Shown in pieces: positions 1-8,543 of a stretch of DNA of 64,000 nt. The position numbers and the translations under genes are program-made. Under the pieces are notes generated by a model. That model was not told the DNA's origin, made no database searches, and saw nothing but the letters and a program-made list of their open reading frames with translations. This DNA is from Pycnococcus provasolii (Eukaryota > Chlorophyta > Pseudoscourfieldiophyceae > Pseudoscourfieldiales > Pycnococcaceae). The DNA is taken from NCBI GenBank assembly GCA_938743325.2, contig OW568869.1, positions 558,001-622,000 on the forward strand. Reading direction: 5' to 3'. The stretch's first letter is position 1; every line of letters starts with the position of its first letter.

Positions 1-734
1 GCCTCCGCCGCGTCAGCTGGGTCCGCGCCCACCTCCATGCGCACAGTTGCGTCAGCACCTAGTGCCGACGCGGTGGCTAGCGCAGCTTCTGAAATGTCCA
101 CCGCAAGCACTTGTGTGTTATTCGCAAAGGTCTTGGCGACGAGAACGCTCGAAAGACCCACACCACCGGCGCCAAACACGGCGACGGTTGCGTTATCCTT
201 CAACTTGCCTTGCTCGACAACGGCGCGGTACGCGGTTGTGACGCGACATCCGACAGCGGCGGCGGCGGCAAACGAAACGTTCTCAGGAATGTGGCACATG
301 TTTCGATCTGCGTGGGGGATGGCGACGTATTCCGCGAAGCCGCCCCACTGCGTGAACCCAGGCTGCTGTTGCTTTTCACACGTCGTCGGCCTTGAATTGT
401 CGCACTCGGGACAAGCTCCACAGGACAGTATGAACGGAACCGCCACCGCGTCACCAACCTTAAATTTTGATGACGATGAACCAGACACCTCCACAATCTC
501 ACCTGATAATTCGTGGCCAGGCACGAAGGGGAGGCCGTGCGAGACGACATCGGAGTCGTGTCCTCTCCATCCGTGGTGGTCGCTGCGGCACACACCACAC
601 GCACGGACACGCAGAATGACACCACCACCACCACCACCACCACCACCTTCTCTGATCTGAGAGAGATTAGGACGAGGCACGTTTTCGACGAGGATGGGCG
701 CGCCGAACGCGCGATATATGGCGGCGCGCATCAT
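1..734 (-). CDS. Zinc-dependent alcohol dehydrogenase, MDR family (C-terminal part outside window)
   Basis: The reverse strand reads an open frame of about 244 codons from the ATG at 734 to the window edge, so the C-terminus is missing. The N-terminal GroES-like fold is clear: CGVCRSDHHGW (catalytic zinc Cys), then PGHELSG with the conserved GHE, and a structural zinc cluster with the spacing CGACPEC. A Rossmann dinucleotide site AVFGAGGVGLS follows, then the start of the NAD(P) domain. These features place it among medium-chain zinc alcohol dehydrogenases that interconvert alcohols and aldehydes; the substrate is not evident. A GGT/CCA microsatellite at about 617-645 encodes a run of glycines near residue 30, where family members have a short loop. 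A second in-frame ATG lies directly after the first. No transit peptide is obvious, so it is probably cytosolic. Confidence 0.85.
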   Translation of the reverse strand, partial: MMRAAIYRAFGAPILVENVPRPNLSQIREGGGGGGGGGVILRVRACGVCRSDHHGWRGHDSDVVSHGLPFVPGHELSGEIVEVSGSSSSKFKVGDAVAVPFILSCGACPECDNSRPTTCEKQQQPGFTQWGGFAEYVAIPHADRNMCHIPENVSFAAAAAVGCRVTTAYRAVVEQGKLKDNATVAVFGAGGVGLSSVLVAKTFANNTQVLAVDISEAALATASALGADATVRMEVGADPADAAE

Positions 735-796
735 GGGAAAAGATAAAGATTTGGCAAGAAAAATCTGACGTGGCCCATGAAACCCCCACCCAAATG

Positions 797-924
797 TTTT
801 CTTGCTCTCCTAGACGGTGTGGAGGAGAGTGTCCCTCAGCCAAACCCAAAGCCTGCTCAAAAACCCGATAACCTCTCCAGCCTGTCAGTTCACGCGCGAA
901 CACGTGAGCTGACGGCTGCCCGCC
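797..924. repeat. Split direct repeat block A, copy 1
   Basis: This 128-bp block is identical to 1258-1385 by direct comparison. The offset between copies is exactly 461 bp, so copy 2 starts where block B copy 1 ends. Sequence downstream of the two copies is unrelated. Confidence 0.9.
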
Positions 925-1018
925 GGGCGGGTGGGTGGGTGTATTAAAAGAAATATGAACCCAATATTCCCTCTCCCTCTTCCCTCGAGCCGAACCGCAG
1001 TGAGTCACCGCGCTAAGA

Positions 1019-1257
1019 GGCGGCCGTGCCTCAAGGGGTATCCCCCCCTGCTGTGCGTGCTCTGTGTTCCCCTGTCGTGTTCCCTTAGAGTGTTGTTCCG
1101 GTGTCCCCTCCCGTAGGTGTCGTCCATTCGTCGTGCCGCTGGCAACCCTAGAAAGGCCAACCACGCAGCATTAGAACCCTGTTCCCGGCTGCTGCGAAAA
1201 CGGCGGTTTATGCGCGTCTCGCGCGCTCGCCACTCCAAACCCTGCTCCGCTCTATTC
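1019..1257. repeat. Split direct repeat block B, copy 1
   Basis: This 239-bp block is identical to 2011-2249 at an offset of 992 bp. It joins block A copy 2 without any spacer. The perfect identity suggests recent duplication or conversion. Confidence 0.9.
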
Positions 1258-1385
1258 TTTTCTTGCTCTCCTAGACGGTGTGGAGGAGAGTGTCCCTCAG
1301 CCAAACCCAAAGCCTGCTCAAAAACCCGATAACCTCTCCAGCCTGTCAGTTCACGCGCGAACACGTGAGCTGACGGCTGCCCGCC
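1258..1385. repeat. Split direct repeat block A, copy 2
   Basis: Second copy of the 128-bp block, directly following block B copy 1. After it the sequence diverges into the 625-bp interior that holds the gag-like frame. Confidence 0.9.
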
Positions 1386-1418
1386 AATTCAGCACCAACA
1401 AGGGAGGGTGGGTGGGAA

Positions 1419-2010
1419 TTAGACGGCTTGAGGTGGAGCGCCCAAGCGCGAAAGCCCAAGTCGCTCGCCCAGGTGTTCAAGAGCATAGAGGATGGTGGTC
1501 GGATCAGTCTGGAAGTAAAGATCGACCGCATCCCGCTTTAGGAACCAGCCCCCCGCGTCAGCAATGACGCGACGACACCAACCATCGTTCCAGAGCGCTT
1601 CCGCGAGAGTTTTGCGGCCGCTATGCGATACAGGTGTACTTTATCTACGCCCCCAGTGGGTTCCCTCCCAAGCAAAAGTTGCAAAGCAGAAGACGCACCT
1701 GTAACGTTTGCCGGGCGCGACTCCCGCAGGTCAGATACTTCCTTGCGAAGCTCCGTGAGCGCCTCCGTGAGGCGTGAGAGCTCTGCTGACTTGGCTTCGG
1801 GCACCGGCTGAACAGAAGGCTTAGCAGGCCCGGGGGCGGCGACGGGGGGTAGCTGGCTCGGGCCAGCCCGTTTCGGAATTATCCCCGGGACGTCAGGCTT
1901 CGGTACTTCTCCAAACCTCCCCGTCACGGGATTAGACCCCCCCGTCACGCGATTAGATTGTTCGGTTTTTTCGATCTTTGGTTTCCCGTGTTCGAATAGA
2001 ACACGTGGCG
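1419..2010 (-). pseudogene. Broken gag-like coiled-coil frame inside the split-repeat element
   Basis: The minus strand has an open stretch that enters from repeat block B, runs through a Pro/Ala-rich segment and a heptad-like stretch (around LTEALTELRKEVSDLRES), and continues to about 1610. There, at a run of four T (1610-1613), the continuation lies in another frame, which stays open to a stop at 1419-1421 and has a sensible amphipathic composition. One missing base would explain the break. I see no zinc knuckle, RT or protease motif. Its place in the element interior, in sense relative to the repeat order, suggests a structural gag-like product. It could also be an unrelated captured gene fragment. 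Confidence 0.45.
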
Positions 2011-2249
2011 GGCGGCCGTGCCTCAAGGGGTATCCCCCCCTGCTGTGCGTGCTCTGTGTTCCCCTGTCGTGTTCCCTTAGAGTGTTGTTCCGGTGTCCCC
2101 TCCCGTAGGTGTCGTCCATTCGTCGTGCCGCTGGCAACCCTAGAAAGGCCAACCACGCAGCATTAGAACCCTGTTCCCGGCTGCTGCGAAAACGGCGGTT
2201 TATGCGCGTCTCGCGCGCTCGCCACTCCAAACCCTGCTCCGCTCTATTC
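2011..2249. repeat. Split direct repeat block B, copy 2
   Basis: Second copy of the 239-bp block and the right edge of the element. The sequence after 2249 has no counterpart after the first copy. Confidence 0.9.
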
Positions 2250-2681
2250 AAGGGCTGAAGCTGAAGGGGAAAAACCAAAACGTGAAAAATGAAAAATCGG
2301 AATGGGGGAGGGGGAAAAAACCCAACCCAGGCCCTGATCTCACATCACACATCCCCGGCAACTTTCGTGATTCGTCACGGATTTTCAAGCACCACGTCGG
2401 ACGTCACATGCAACCAGCGGCCGCACAGGAGACGTGTGCCATGGCGCATCATGACGGGCTAGCCAAACCCAGTTGACGCGAGGATGTGTCGAAGGTGACG
2501 GACGATCTCAAGACCACAGGCCTGACAGGTCAACAGCAATCAAAAAACAATAACACTTTGAAAAATATTATTCACAAATGATAGGCTAGTCTATCAATGA
2601 AGGTTTTTTTTCTTAAATTGTATGTAACAGATAATTGAATTTATAATGGAGATGTGAACTCGATCTCGAACTCGTCTTTCT
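2250..2681. other. Non-coding gap, AT-rich at its right end
   Basis: I see no convincing gene. Bases 2530-2660 are markedly AT-rich with T and A runs, in keeping with the 3' flank of the minus-strand gene that ends at 2682. Confidence 0.5.
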
Positions 2682-5207
2682 TCACGTCTCCATCCCGTCG
2701 CCTCGCGCGCGGTCACCACCCCAGTTACGCATCGCCTCCCAAACACTTGCCGTGGGTGCGGATGCCGACGGCGGGCGGCGGCGCGCGGGCGCAGACGGGC
2801 GCGTCGCTGAGGCTGTCTTGCGGCCGCCTTGCAGGAATGGCGGTGGCGGCGACGGCGTTCGACCGCGGCTCACGGATGTTTGTGCCGCGTCAAGCAGCTT
2901 GTACATCTTGGTAAGCCACGCAGACCAACCTTCCTGGGCTTTCCTGAGTGTCATGCGCTGCAACGACTCTCGGCACTTCTGATAATTTAACGGCTGCGTC
3001 TTGCCGCGAAAACTCCGTGCCTTTGCACCGAACCATCCTTGAGGAACCTTGGATAGGCTCATCTCGTTCGCGCACGGGTCTTCCTTGATGCGGAATTCCT
3101 CGATGTCCTCAGAGCTTTGCTTGTGCAAGTCTTCGAACGATCTCTGCAATTCGCCCGTCATGTCTCTCTCGAACAAATCCATGATCTGGTACGAGACGTC
3201 GCGCTCCTTTTCGCCAATCACGCGCGTCCACACCTTCGGATAGAGCGGCGGCGAAAACAGCGGTGCGGCGTACGTCTCCGCGAGAGATCGAGCTTCCGAC
3301 TCGTTCCCTCTCATCAAACCTGTCTCCGCACCGAGCAGCTGCATGCGCATGTCCATCTTCGTAGGCTTGGCAGCGCCGGTGGCAAAGTCAGTCGTGCTGT
3401 TGAAGCGTGGGCTCTGCATCTGGAGATTCCCCGAACCCTTGAAGTCGCCGCGTGCAGCCGCAGCCTCGAGCACACCAGCACCCCAAACGAGGTGCACGCG
3501 AAGCTCGCACGCCACGAACGGTGTCGCGACGGCGGAAAGATCCCTTGCAGCGCGCCTTGCATCGTACGTGCAGTACGCACGCAGAACGTCGCCGGGGAGG
3601 ATCGTGTAGTCGCACGGCGTGGCGGCGCTCGACGTCATACTCTCTGCATGGCGGTAGCACTCCGGCCCGGCATCCGCTGACTCGCACGCCTGCTGACCCG
3701 AGCGCCATCCGCAGAGCCCGTCGTAGAGCGGAGAGAAGTCGTCCGGCGAGGCGGTTGGCCGCGAGCTTGGATGGTTTGCATCCACCCAGACGAAGCTCGT
3801 TCGCTGCAGCGCGGAATCCTCCATGACGTTGTACGTCATGCGCGGGTCGGTGTCCTCCTCCGCCTTTGCATACACGCCTGGTGCCGTCGGTGGTGCAGGG
3901 GGCGGTGTGAACAGGGACGCGTTGCCCATGTGAAGAAATGCGGAGGGATCCGCGAGCGCCTCCGGCGCAACGTCGTACGTCGCAAACGACCGCTTCTTTT
4001 CCTTGTCTGCCGCCTCGACGATGCGCTCGTCCTTCGGATATCGAAACTTAACAGACGTGAAGTTGACGCGCACGCGATCGTAGCCGTGCGCGGCACCCGA
4101 GAGCTCCTTCTCCGACGTTACGCCATTCGCCTCGTCGTATCCAGCCGCGCCGTGCGCAGCCTGGAACAAGTGCGCCTTCGTTTCAGCGGGCGTGATGCCA
4201 GACTTTCGCAGCTTCCACCACAGATCGTCCGACGCCTCAACAGCCTTGGTCGTGAACTCGTCGCCCACGCCAACACCACCGGGCGTGGCTGTGAGCGCGT
4301 CTGGCTTTCCGCGTCCCAGTCCCTCCTGCGGATCCGCGGCTGTGCGTCGGCGCACCTCGACGTACCCGCCCCGTCCCGTGCCAGACGGGTACGCGAGGTC
4401 CACGCGGTACACCTTGGCGGGCGCCACGCCGCGGTACACGAAGGCGGCGGAGAAGGCGTACTCGCGGCGCGTGGGCACGTACACGAACGGGTTGGTGAGC
4501 GTAGCGAGAGCGACTTGCTTGCGCGGCGCGTCGGTGCTGAGGTGTACAATGCAAGCTGCGTCGCCGCCTTCGTACGTAGCGTTCGGCTGATTGCGTCGGC
4601 CGTGGTACGCGTCCGACGACCGGTGGCTGTTTGGCAGAGTGGCGTAGCGCACGTGGCAGACGAGGTGCCCGAGTCCAAGCGCTGTGCCCAATGGGTATCC
4701 CGCCCCAGCTGGCACCTCCCTTGGAATTTCTCGGTCGAAGAGCGGGTCCGCCGGAGCGTCCTCGCTGCCACACGGCGCGCCCGTGTAGGACACGGCGTTT
4801 CCCGCCTTGCGTGGCCGAGTCGTGCACGCATACAGCCTCGCGTCCTGCGCGTTGGCTCCCAGTCTCGCCTCCCATCGAACGACGTACGCCGTTCCCACGA
4901 CGTGCGCGGCTGTGTTCGCCGCCGTCGCCTTGCTTGCGATCCCTGCAGGAACGACGATCGTGTGAACTTGCTTTTCCTCCGCCCTCGCATACCCTCTTCC
5001 CGTGAGTCCAGACGCCGGGTCCCCTGAAACCGCTAAAAGCGCGTTTCCGTCGAACGCGCCCGCAGGTACTACGGGGTTGTGCCCGGAACGATGCGATGCG
5101 GGCGCTCTGTGCGTGTTGCGCGAGGCAGCAACACAAACAGGGCGGGTCCCCACAGCGAGGAACATGGCGAGATGAACAGCGAGGAGAACAGCCTTAACGA
5201 GCGACAT
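2682..5207 (-). CDS. Large secreted protein of unknown family
   Basis: An uninterrupted 841-codon frame starts at an ATG at 5207. The first 28 residues form a clear signal peptide (hydrophobic core AVLLAVHLAMFLAV, small residues before CVAAS). No transmembrane segment follows. The long ectodomain has scattered cysteines, several N-glycosylation sequons and a short proline linker (TPPPAPPTAP) near residue 430. A stretch near residue 530 (PGDVLRAYCTYD) faintly recalls copper type II monooxygenases of the DBH/PHM group, but I cannot trace the full set of copper ligands. The tail is Pro/Arg/Ser-rich and probably disordered. It is best called a secreted or cell-surface protein. It shares a divergent intergenic region holding a telomere-like tract with the small frame at 5680. 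Confidence 0.7.
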   Translation of the reverse strand: MSLVKAVLLAVHLAMFLAVGTRPVCVAASRNTHRAPASHRSGHNPVVPAGAFDGNALLAVSGDPASGLTGRGYARAEEKQVHTIVVPAGIASKATAANTAAHVVGTAYVVRWEARLGANAQDARLYACTTRPRKAGNAVSYTGAPCGSEDAPADPLFDREIPREVPAGAGYPLGTALGLGHLVCHVRYATLPNSHRSSDAYHGRRNQPNATYEGGDAACIVHLSTDAPRKQVALATLTNPFVYVPTRREYAFSAAFVYRGVAPAKVYRVDLAYPSGTGRGGYVEVRRRTAADPQEGLGRGKPDALTATPGGVGVGDEFTTKAVEASDDLWWKLRKSGITPAETKAHLFQAAHGAAGYDEANGVTSEKELSGAAHGYDRVRVNFTSVKFRYPKDERIVEAADKEKKRSFATYDVAPEALADPSAFLHMGNASLFTPPPAPPTAPGVYAKAEEDTDPRMTYNVMEDSALQRTSFVWVDANHPSSRPTASPDDFSPLYDGLCGWRSGQQACESADAGPECYRHAESMTSSAATPCDYTILPGDVLRAYCTYDARRAARDLSAVATPFVACELRVHLVWGAGVLEAAAARGDFKGSGNLQMQSPRFNSTTDFATGAAKPTKMDMRMQLLGAETGLMRGNESEARSLAETYAAPLFSPPLYPKVWTRVIGEKERDVSYQIMDLFERDMTGELQRSFEDLHKQSSEDIEEFRIKEDPCANEMSLSKVPQGWFGAKARSFRGKTQPLNYQKCRESLQRMTLRKAQEGWSAWLTKMYKLLDAAQTSVSRGRTPSPPPPFLQGGRKTASATRPSAPARRRPPSASAPTASVWEAMRNWGGDRARGDGMET

Positions 5208-5283
5208 GGTTCGGAAAGATGGAGTGTGCTGATCCGCGGCCGCCCGGGGCCAGACACCAGAGCCCGAGGGGGGGAGAGTCTTC

Positions 5284-5329
5284 GCCCTAAACCCTAAACC
5301 CTAACCCTAATCCTAACCCTAACCCTAAC
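5284..5329. repeat. Telomere-like CCCTAA/CCCTAAA tract upstream of the secreted-protein gene
   Basis: Seven tandem CCCTAA-type units, one degenerate (TCCTAA), lie about 80 bp upstream of the ATG at 5207. Similar tracts recur in other gene-proximal gaps of this window. Confidence 0.85.
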
Positions 5330-5441
5330 ATGCTTAAGGTAGAAACCCTAACGCCATGAATGACTCTCCGGAGCCCTTCCCCTCCTCCGGTTTCAATCTG
5401 AGCTCCGAATCTTCGTCCTCGCGGCCTGGGTCCCTCCCATT

Positions 5442-5655
5442 CCCCCGGGGTATCCTTGGACCCGCTAGTGGGAGGTTGGTCGGGGAGGGGTGAAGCCAAG
5501 CCATTCGGGGAAAATAGGTCCAGATTGGTCGACAGAATTGGTCGGGGGACTGATTTCCCCCAAATTTGGACCTATTTTCCCCGAAGGGCTTGGCTTCACC
5601 CCCGCCCTCGTCCCGACCAAGCTTTCCACTAGCGGGTCCAAGGATACCCCGGGGG
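5442..5655. repeat. Imperfect inverted repeat (fold-back element)
   Basis: Bases 5442-5528 are the near-perfect reverse complement of about 5562-5655. Both arms contain CCCCCGGGGTATCCTTGGAC, the ACCCGCTAGTGG block, GTGAAGCCAAGCC and GGGGAAAATAGGTCC. The arms differ by a few substitutions and a small indel, and enclose about 30 bp. The structure resembles a MITE-like fold-back element or a strong hairpin. It sits just upstream of a possible small gene, so it may lie in a promoter or 5' UTR. Confidence 0.85.
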
Positions 5656-5679
5656 CTCCTACACCTTTCCAGGTCCCCA

Positions 5680-5844
5680 ATGGCGTCAGGCATGCGCGTG
5701 CTCATGCGCACCATCGGACTCGACTCGCCTGTCTCTGTAGCGGCGTGGGCAGTCGCGTCCTATATGGCGTACACGATGTGGGTGAAACCGGATCTGCAGG
5801 TCAACGCCGAAAGAAAAATCAATCAAACTTCAACTTCGCGATGA
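5680..5844 (+). CDS. Possible 54-residue single-pass membrane protein
   Basis: An ATG at 5680 opens 54 codons. The frame begins MASGMRVLMRTIGLDSPVSV and contains one hydrophobic stretch (VAAWAVASYMAYTMWV) flanked by basic residues. The size and layout suggest a small mitochondrial inner-membrane or accessory respiratory subunit, but I recognise no family. The sequence ctgcag/gtcaac after codon 39 could also be a splice donor, in which case the true C-terminus would differ. It lies immediately after the fold-back repeat. Expression data would decide whether it is real. Confidence 0.4.
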   Translation: MASGMRVLMRTIGLDSPVSVAAWAVASYMAYTMWVKPDLQVNAERKINQTSTSR

Positions 5845-6061
5845 AAGGAACTTGTTTGTTTCTGTAATGGAAGCGAGTACAGTGCCCCCCTTCTTCTTTC
5901 ACTTTCGTCCATTCACACCGACTCGGATAGGATGACACTCGATCTTACCTCGCAAGTGGTGCCACACTCCGCGCACATAGACTGAGTGGCCATAGCCTCC
6001 AGGCGCTTGTTAAATGGAGTAAAATGACATTACAAGGCTGCAAAGAAAAGAGTACCATACT

Positions 6062-7371
6062 TCAAGATTTCGCCTTCTTGGCGGTGGGCTCATCACCTTC
6101 TTCTTCGAGGTTGCGCCAAGCGCCCGCGTAAACGTCGTCCGTGCGGAAGCGCTGCGTGCAAAATCCATTCGACACGGGAAACGCCTTCATCGCAGCCTCG
6201 TCCGACGTGTCTGAAGCACCGACACGCCAAGCGTTGTACTGATTCCAGCCAGCCCAAGCAACCATGGCGCCGTTGTCGATACAAAATCTCTCGTCCGTTG
6301 CGTGGCAAATCGCACCACGTTCCGCGCACATCGCCTCGGCCATAGCCTGCAGGCGCTTGTTGCACCCAACGCCACCGACAAGAAGCAGCGAGTCCGCACC
6401 CGTGTGGCTCATCGCGCGCTCCGCCGTCTCCACGAGCATCGCGAAGCAAGTCTCCTGCAGAGTGAGGCAAACGTCCGCGTCCGTGTACTCGTCGTCATCC
6501 GACGCGCTCGCGTCGCTCGCAAGGCATGCTTCGGGTGGTGGCAACGGTGCATTGCGGTCGTACGTGCGCTTTGCACGAGTACTGAGGCTCTCAGCCTTGG
6601 TGAGCAGGCCGGAGAAGGAGACGTCCATGCCCTTGACAGCATACGGCAAGTCCAAGAGTCTCTTTCCAGAACGCGCGCAATTTTCGACGTGCAGGCCAGG
6701 TGCCGGGTCGTTGGGAAGGTGCAAAGCCCGCGCAACGCGGTCGAGAGCGTTGCCAATGGCGATGTCGATCGTCTCGCCAAATATTTGGTATCTTCCGTTG
6801 TTGTACGCAATGACCTGCGTGTTGCCGCCACTCACGTACAGCACGGCGGGGTCGCGTGCTTTGGTGATGAGCCTTCCCATTTCGATGTGTGCAACGCAGT
6901 GGTTGACGTCGACGAGCGGAACGCGCCATAGCAAGCTGAGCGTGCGTGCGACGACGGCGCACGCGACGAGCGGCCCTGCGAATAAGGCGTGGAGAGAAAG
7001 AAGTGAGTGATGAAAGTGAGCGGTTGGGGTGTGCGTGTGTGTGTGAACTTACCTCCCATGCCCGGTCCTTTCGTGTATGCCACTGCAGCAACGCGCCGCT
7101 TTCCCTTGTCATCGCACGCGTGTGAGTCGAGTGACGCTTCGGCGAGAGCTTCGGATACGAGCTCAAGGATGACGGCGCGATGGTGTTGAGCCGTTTCTCG
7201 CGGTAGGAATCCGGTTCCCGGTGGCGTGACGTACGTGCGTCGTGGGTTGGCGCGAACAGCGCCTTTGCAGGACACGATGCCAACACCCACCTTGTTTGCG
7301 GATCCTTCGATGCCGAGCACGAGAGACGGTGAATTATCCTCTTGATGTTGACGTGGTGACAAGTCAGACAT
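6062..7371 (-). CDS. KAE1: KAE1/OSGEP, tRNA N6-adenosine threonylcarbamoyltransferase (one intron)
   Basis: Two exons (7371-7053 and 6975-6062) join across a 77-nt intron with donor GTAAGT and acceptor CGCAG. Splicing restores the diagnostic [17 protein letters not shown], and the predicted protein has about 410 residues. KAE1 is the catalytic subunit of the KEOPS complex, which makes t6A at position 37 of ANN-decoding tRNAs. The metal-binding [11 protein letters not shown] (two His four apart, about residues 135-139), the YVSGGNTQV phosphate loop, [15 protein letters not shown] and the late GGVGCNKRL and [10 protein letters not shown] motifs are all present. It is longer than the usual 340-360 residues because of an acidic insertion ([13 protein letters not shown]) and a basic tail. 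The ATG at 7371 is the first in frame. Confidence 0.93.
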
Positions 7372-7567
7372 GACAGGCACAGGGGCCCCTGGAAGACGAC
7401 GACCAAAGTGGCGTGGCGGCGCCGACGATTGGGACTCGGGGGAGCCATAACCCTACCACTACCCGAATGCGAAGGCGCATACAACCCTAATCCATTCCAT
7501 TTTAGATTTCCTGTAGATTTTCTATCAAGTTTTCTCTTCCATCCGCCGTCGTCAAAGTCGTCACATC

Positions 7568-8428
7568 ATGCCCGGCGCCAGTCACTTCAAATCAGCTTCC
7601 CATAATCTGTCTGTCACAGCAGTCACATCTGTTACATTCAGGAGGCGCGCGTACCTGAATAAACAAAGAATGCCATGCTCTTCTCTGCCTCTGCCTCTTC
7701 ATTTGCATTTGCATTTAATAGGTCCACGTGTCACACCCACTCTAAGGTTAGTCGCCTCCGCATCGTCATCATCGTCATCAGCATCACCCTCGTCGTCATC
7801 ACCCTCGTCTTGTGCGATTTGCACTGTGGAACCTGCGGCACCCCACTCCACTTTACTTGAGGTGAAAAAGTCACGTTTCATCGCGAATGTCGTCCCATGT
7901 GAAGACGATATGGACAAAGCTATGCATACTGTGCAAAGCATCAAGGCGCAGTACGCTGACGCGAGACATAACTGCTTCGCCGTCGTGACGCGCTCAGGTG
8001 GACACAGAATGAGCGACGACGGCGAGCCGAGTGGGACTGCGGGTAAGCCTATTCTGAACGCCATATTGGGGAGCGGTATGGTCAACTGCGTCGTCGTTGT
8101 CACGCGCTACTACGGGGGAATCAAACTTGGAACAGGAGGGCTCGCGCGCGCGTACGGTGGCGCTGCAGTAGAGGCACTTGCGCAGACAGAGCGCAAGGAA
8201 GTCGTCGCCATGACGACGGCAAAAGTTATGTGCGCGTATGACGACGTAGGTGTTGTATACCGCGTCGCAGGCACATTCGAAGGTGTTGTCGAGATGACCA
8301 CGGACGAAGAGATAGCCTCAAAGGGAGAAGCTTCTTTGTCAGTCCAAGTTTCTGCATCACGAGCGGGAGATTTTGCTCAAGCTCTCTGTGATAGCACCGC
8401 GGGACGTGCGCATGTCGAATTAAATTGA
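7568..8428 (+). CDS. IMPACT/YigZ family protein (UPF0029)
   Basis: This 286-codon gene starts at the ATG at 7568. From about residue 95 it has the IMPACT N-terminal fold: KKSRFIANVVPC, then DDGEPSGTAGKPIL, and the hallmark VVVVTRYYGGIKLGTGGLARAY, followed by a C-terminal ferredoxin-like half. Bacterial YigZ and eukaryotic IMPACT/Yih1 share this domain; IMPACT acts on GCN2 signalling, but the RWD domain needed for that is absent, so this is the stand-alone YigZ type of unclear function. The first about 90 residues are Ser/Pro/Leu-rich with few acidic residues, which suggests an organelle transit peptide. A second ATG at about 7670 could be the start of a shorter form. It converges with the protease gene ending at 8544. 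Confidence 0.85.
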   Translation: MPGASHFKSASHNLSVTAVTSVTFRRRAYLNKQRMPCSSLPLPLHLHLHLIGPRVTPTLRLVASASSSSSSASPSSSSPSSCAICTVEPAAPHSTLLEVKKSRFIANVVPCEDDMDKAMHTVQSIKAQYADARHNCFAVVTRSGGHRMSDDGEPSGTAGKPILNAILGSGMVNCVVVVTRYYGGIKLGTGGLARAYGGAAVEALAQTERKEVVAMTTAKVMCAYDDVGVVYRVAGTFEGVVEMTTDEEIASKGEASLSVQVSASRAGDFAQALCDSTAGRAHVELN

Positions 8429-8543
8429 AATCTTTAATTAGATCTTACCTTACATAAGTATAATATGTAACAACATTAATGTGTGTAATACTGCACAAAG
8501 GGTACTGTACTATTCAACAAACAACACCTTCGAGATCAATAAT

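Larger units (their letters stand above)
797..2249 (-). mobile_element. Compact element with split direct repeats (YR-retrotransposon-like)
   Basis: Two sequence blocks each occur twice, in the same orientation and with no mismatch seen: block A (128 bp) at 797-924 and 1258-1385, and block B (239 bp) at 1019-1257 and 2011-2249. B1 abuts A2 exactly. Read on the minus strand the order is B, coding interior of 625 bp, A joined to B, a 94-bp spacer, then A. This is the split-direct-repeat topology of tyrosine-recombinase retrotransposons (Ngaro, PAT, and the algal TOC/kangaroo group). No reverse transcriptase or recombinase is present, so it would be a non-autonomous or deleted copy. I saw no target-site duplication, as expected for that class. 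The alternative is an ordinary tandem duplication with unequal interiors. Confidence 0.55.

Noticed and set aside
3771-5027. A 418-codon plus-strand frame opposite the secreted-protein gene
   Set aside because: Arg/Val-rich shadow of the minus-strand gene; no domain, and the minus frame has a signal peptide and sensible composition.
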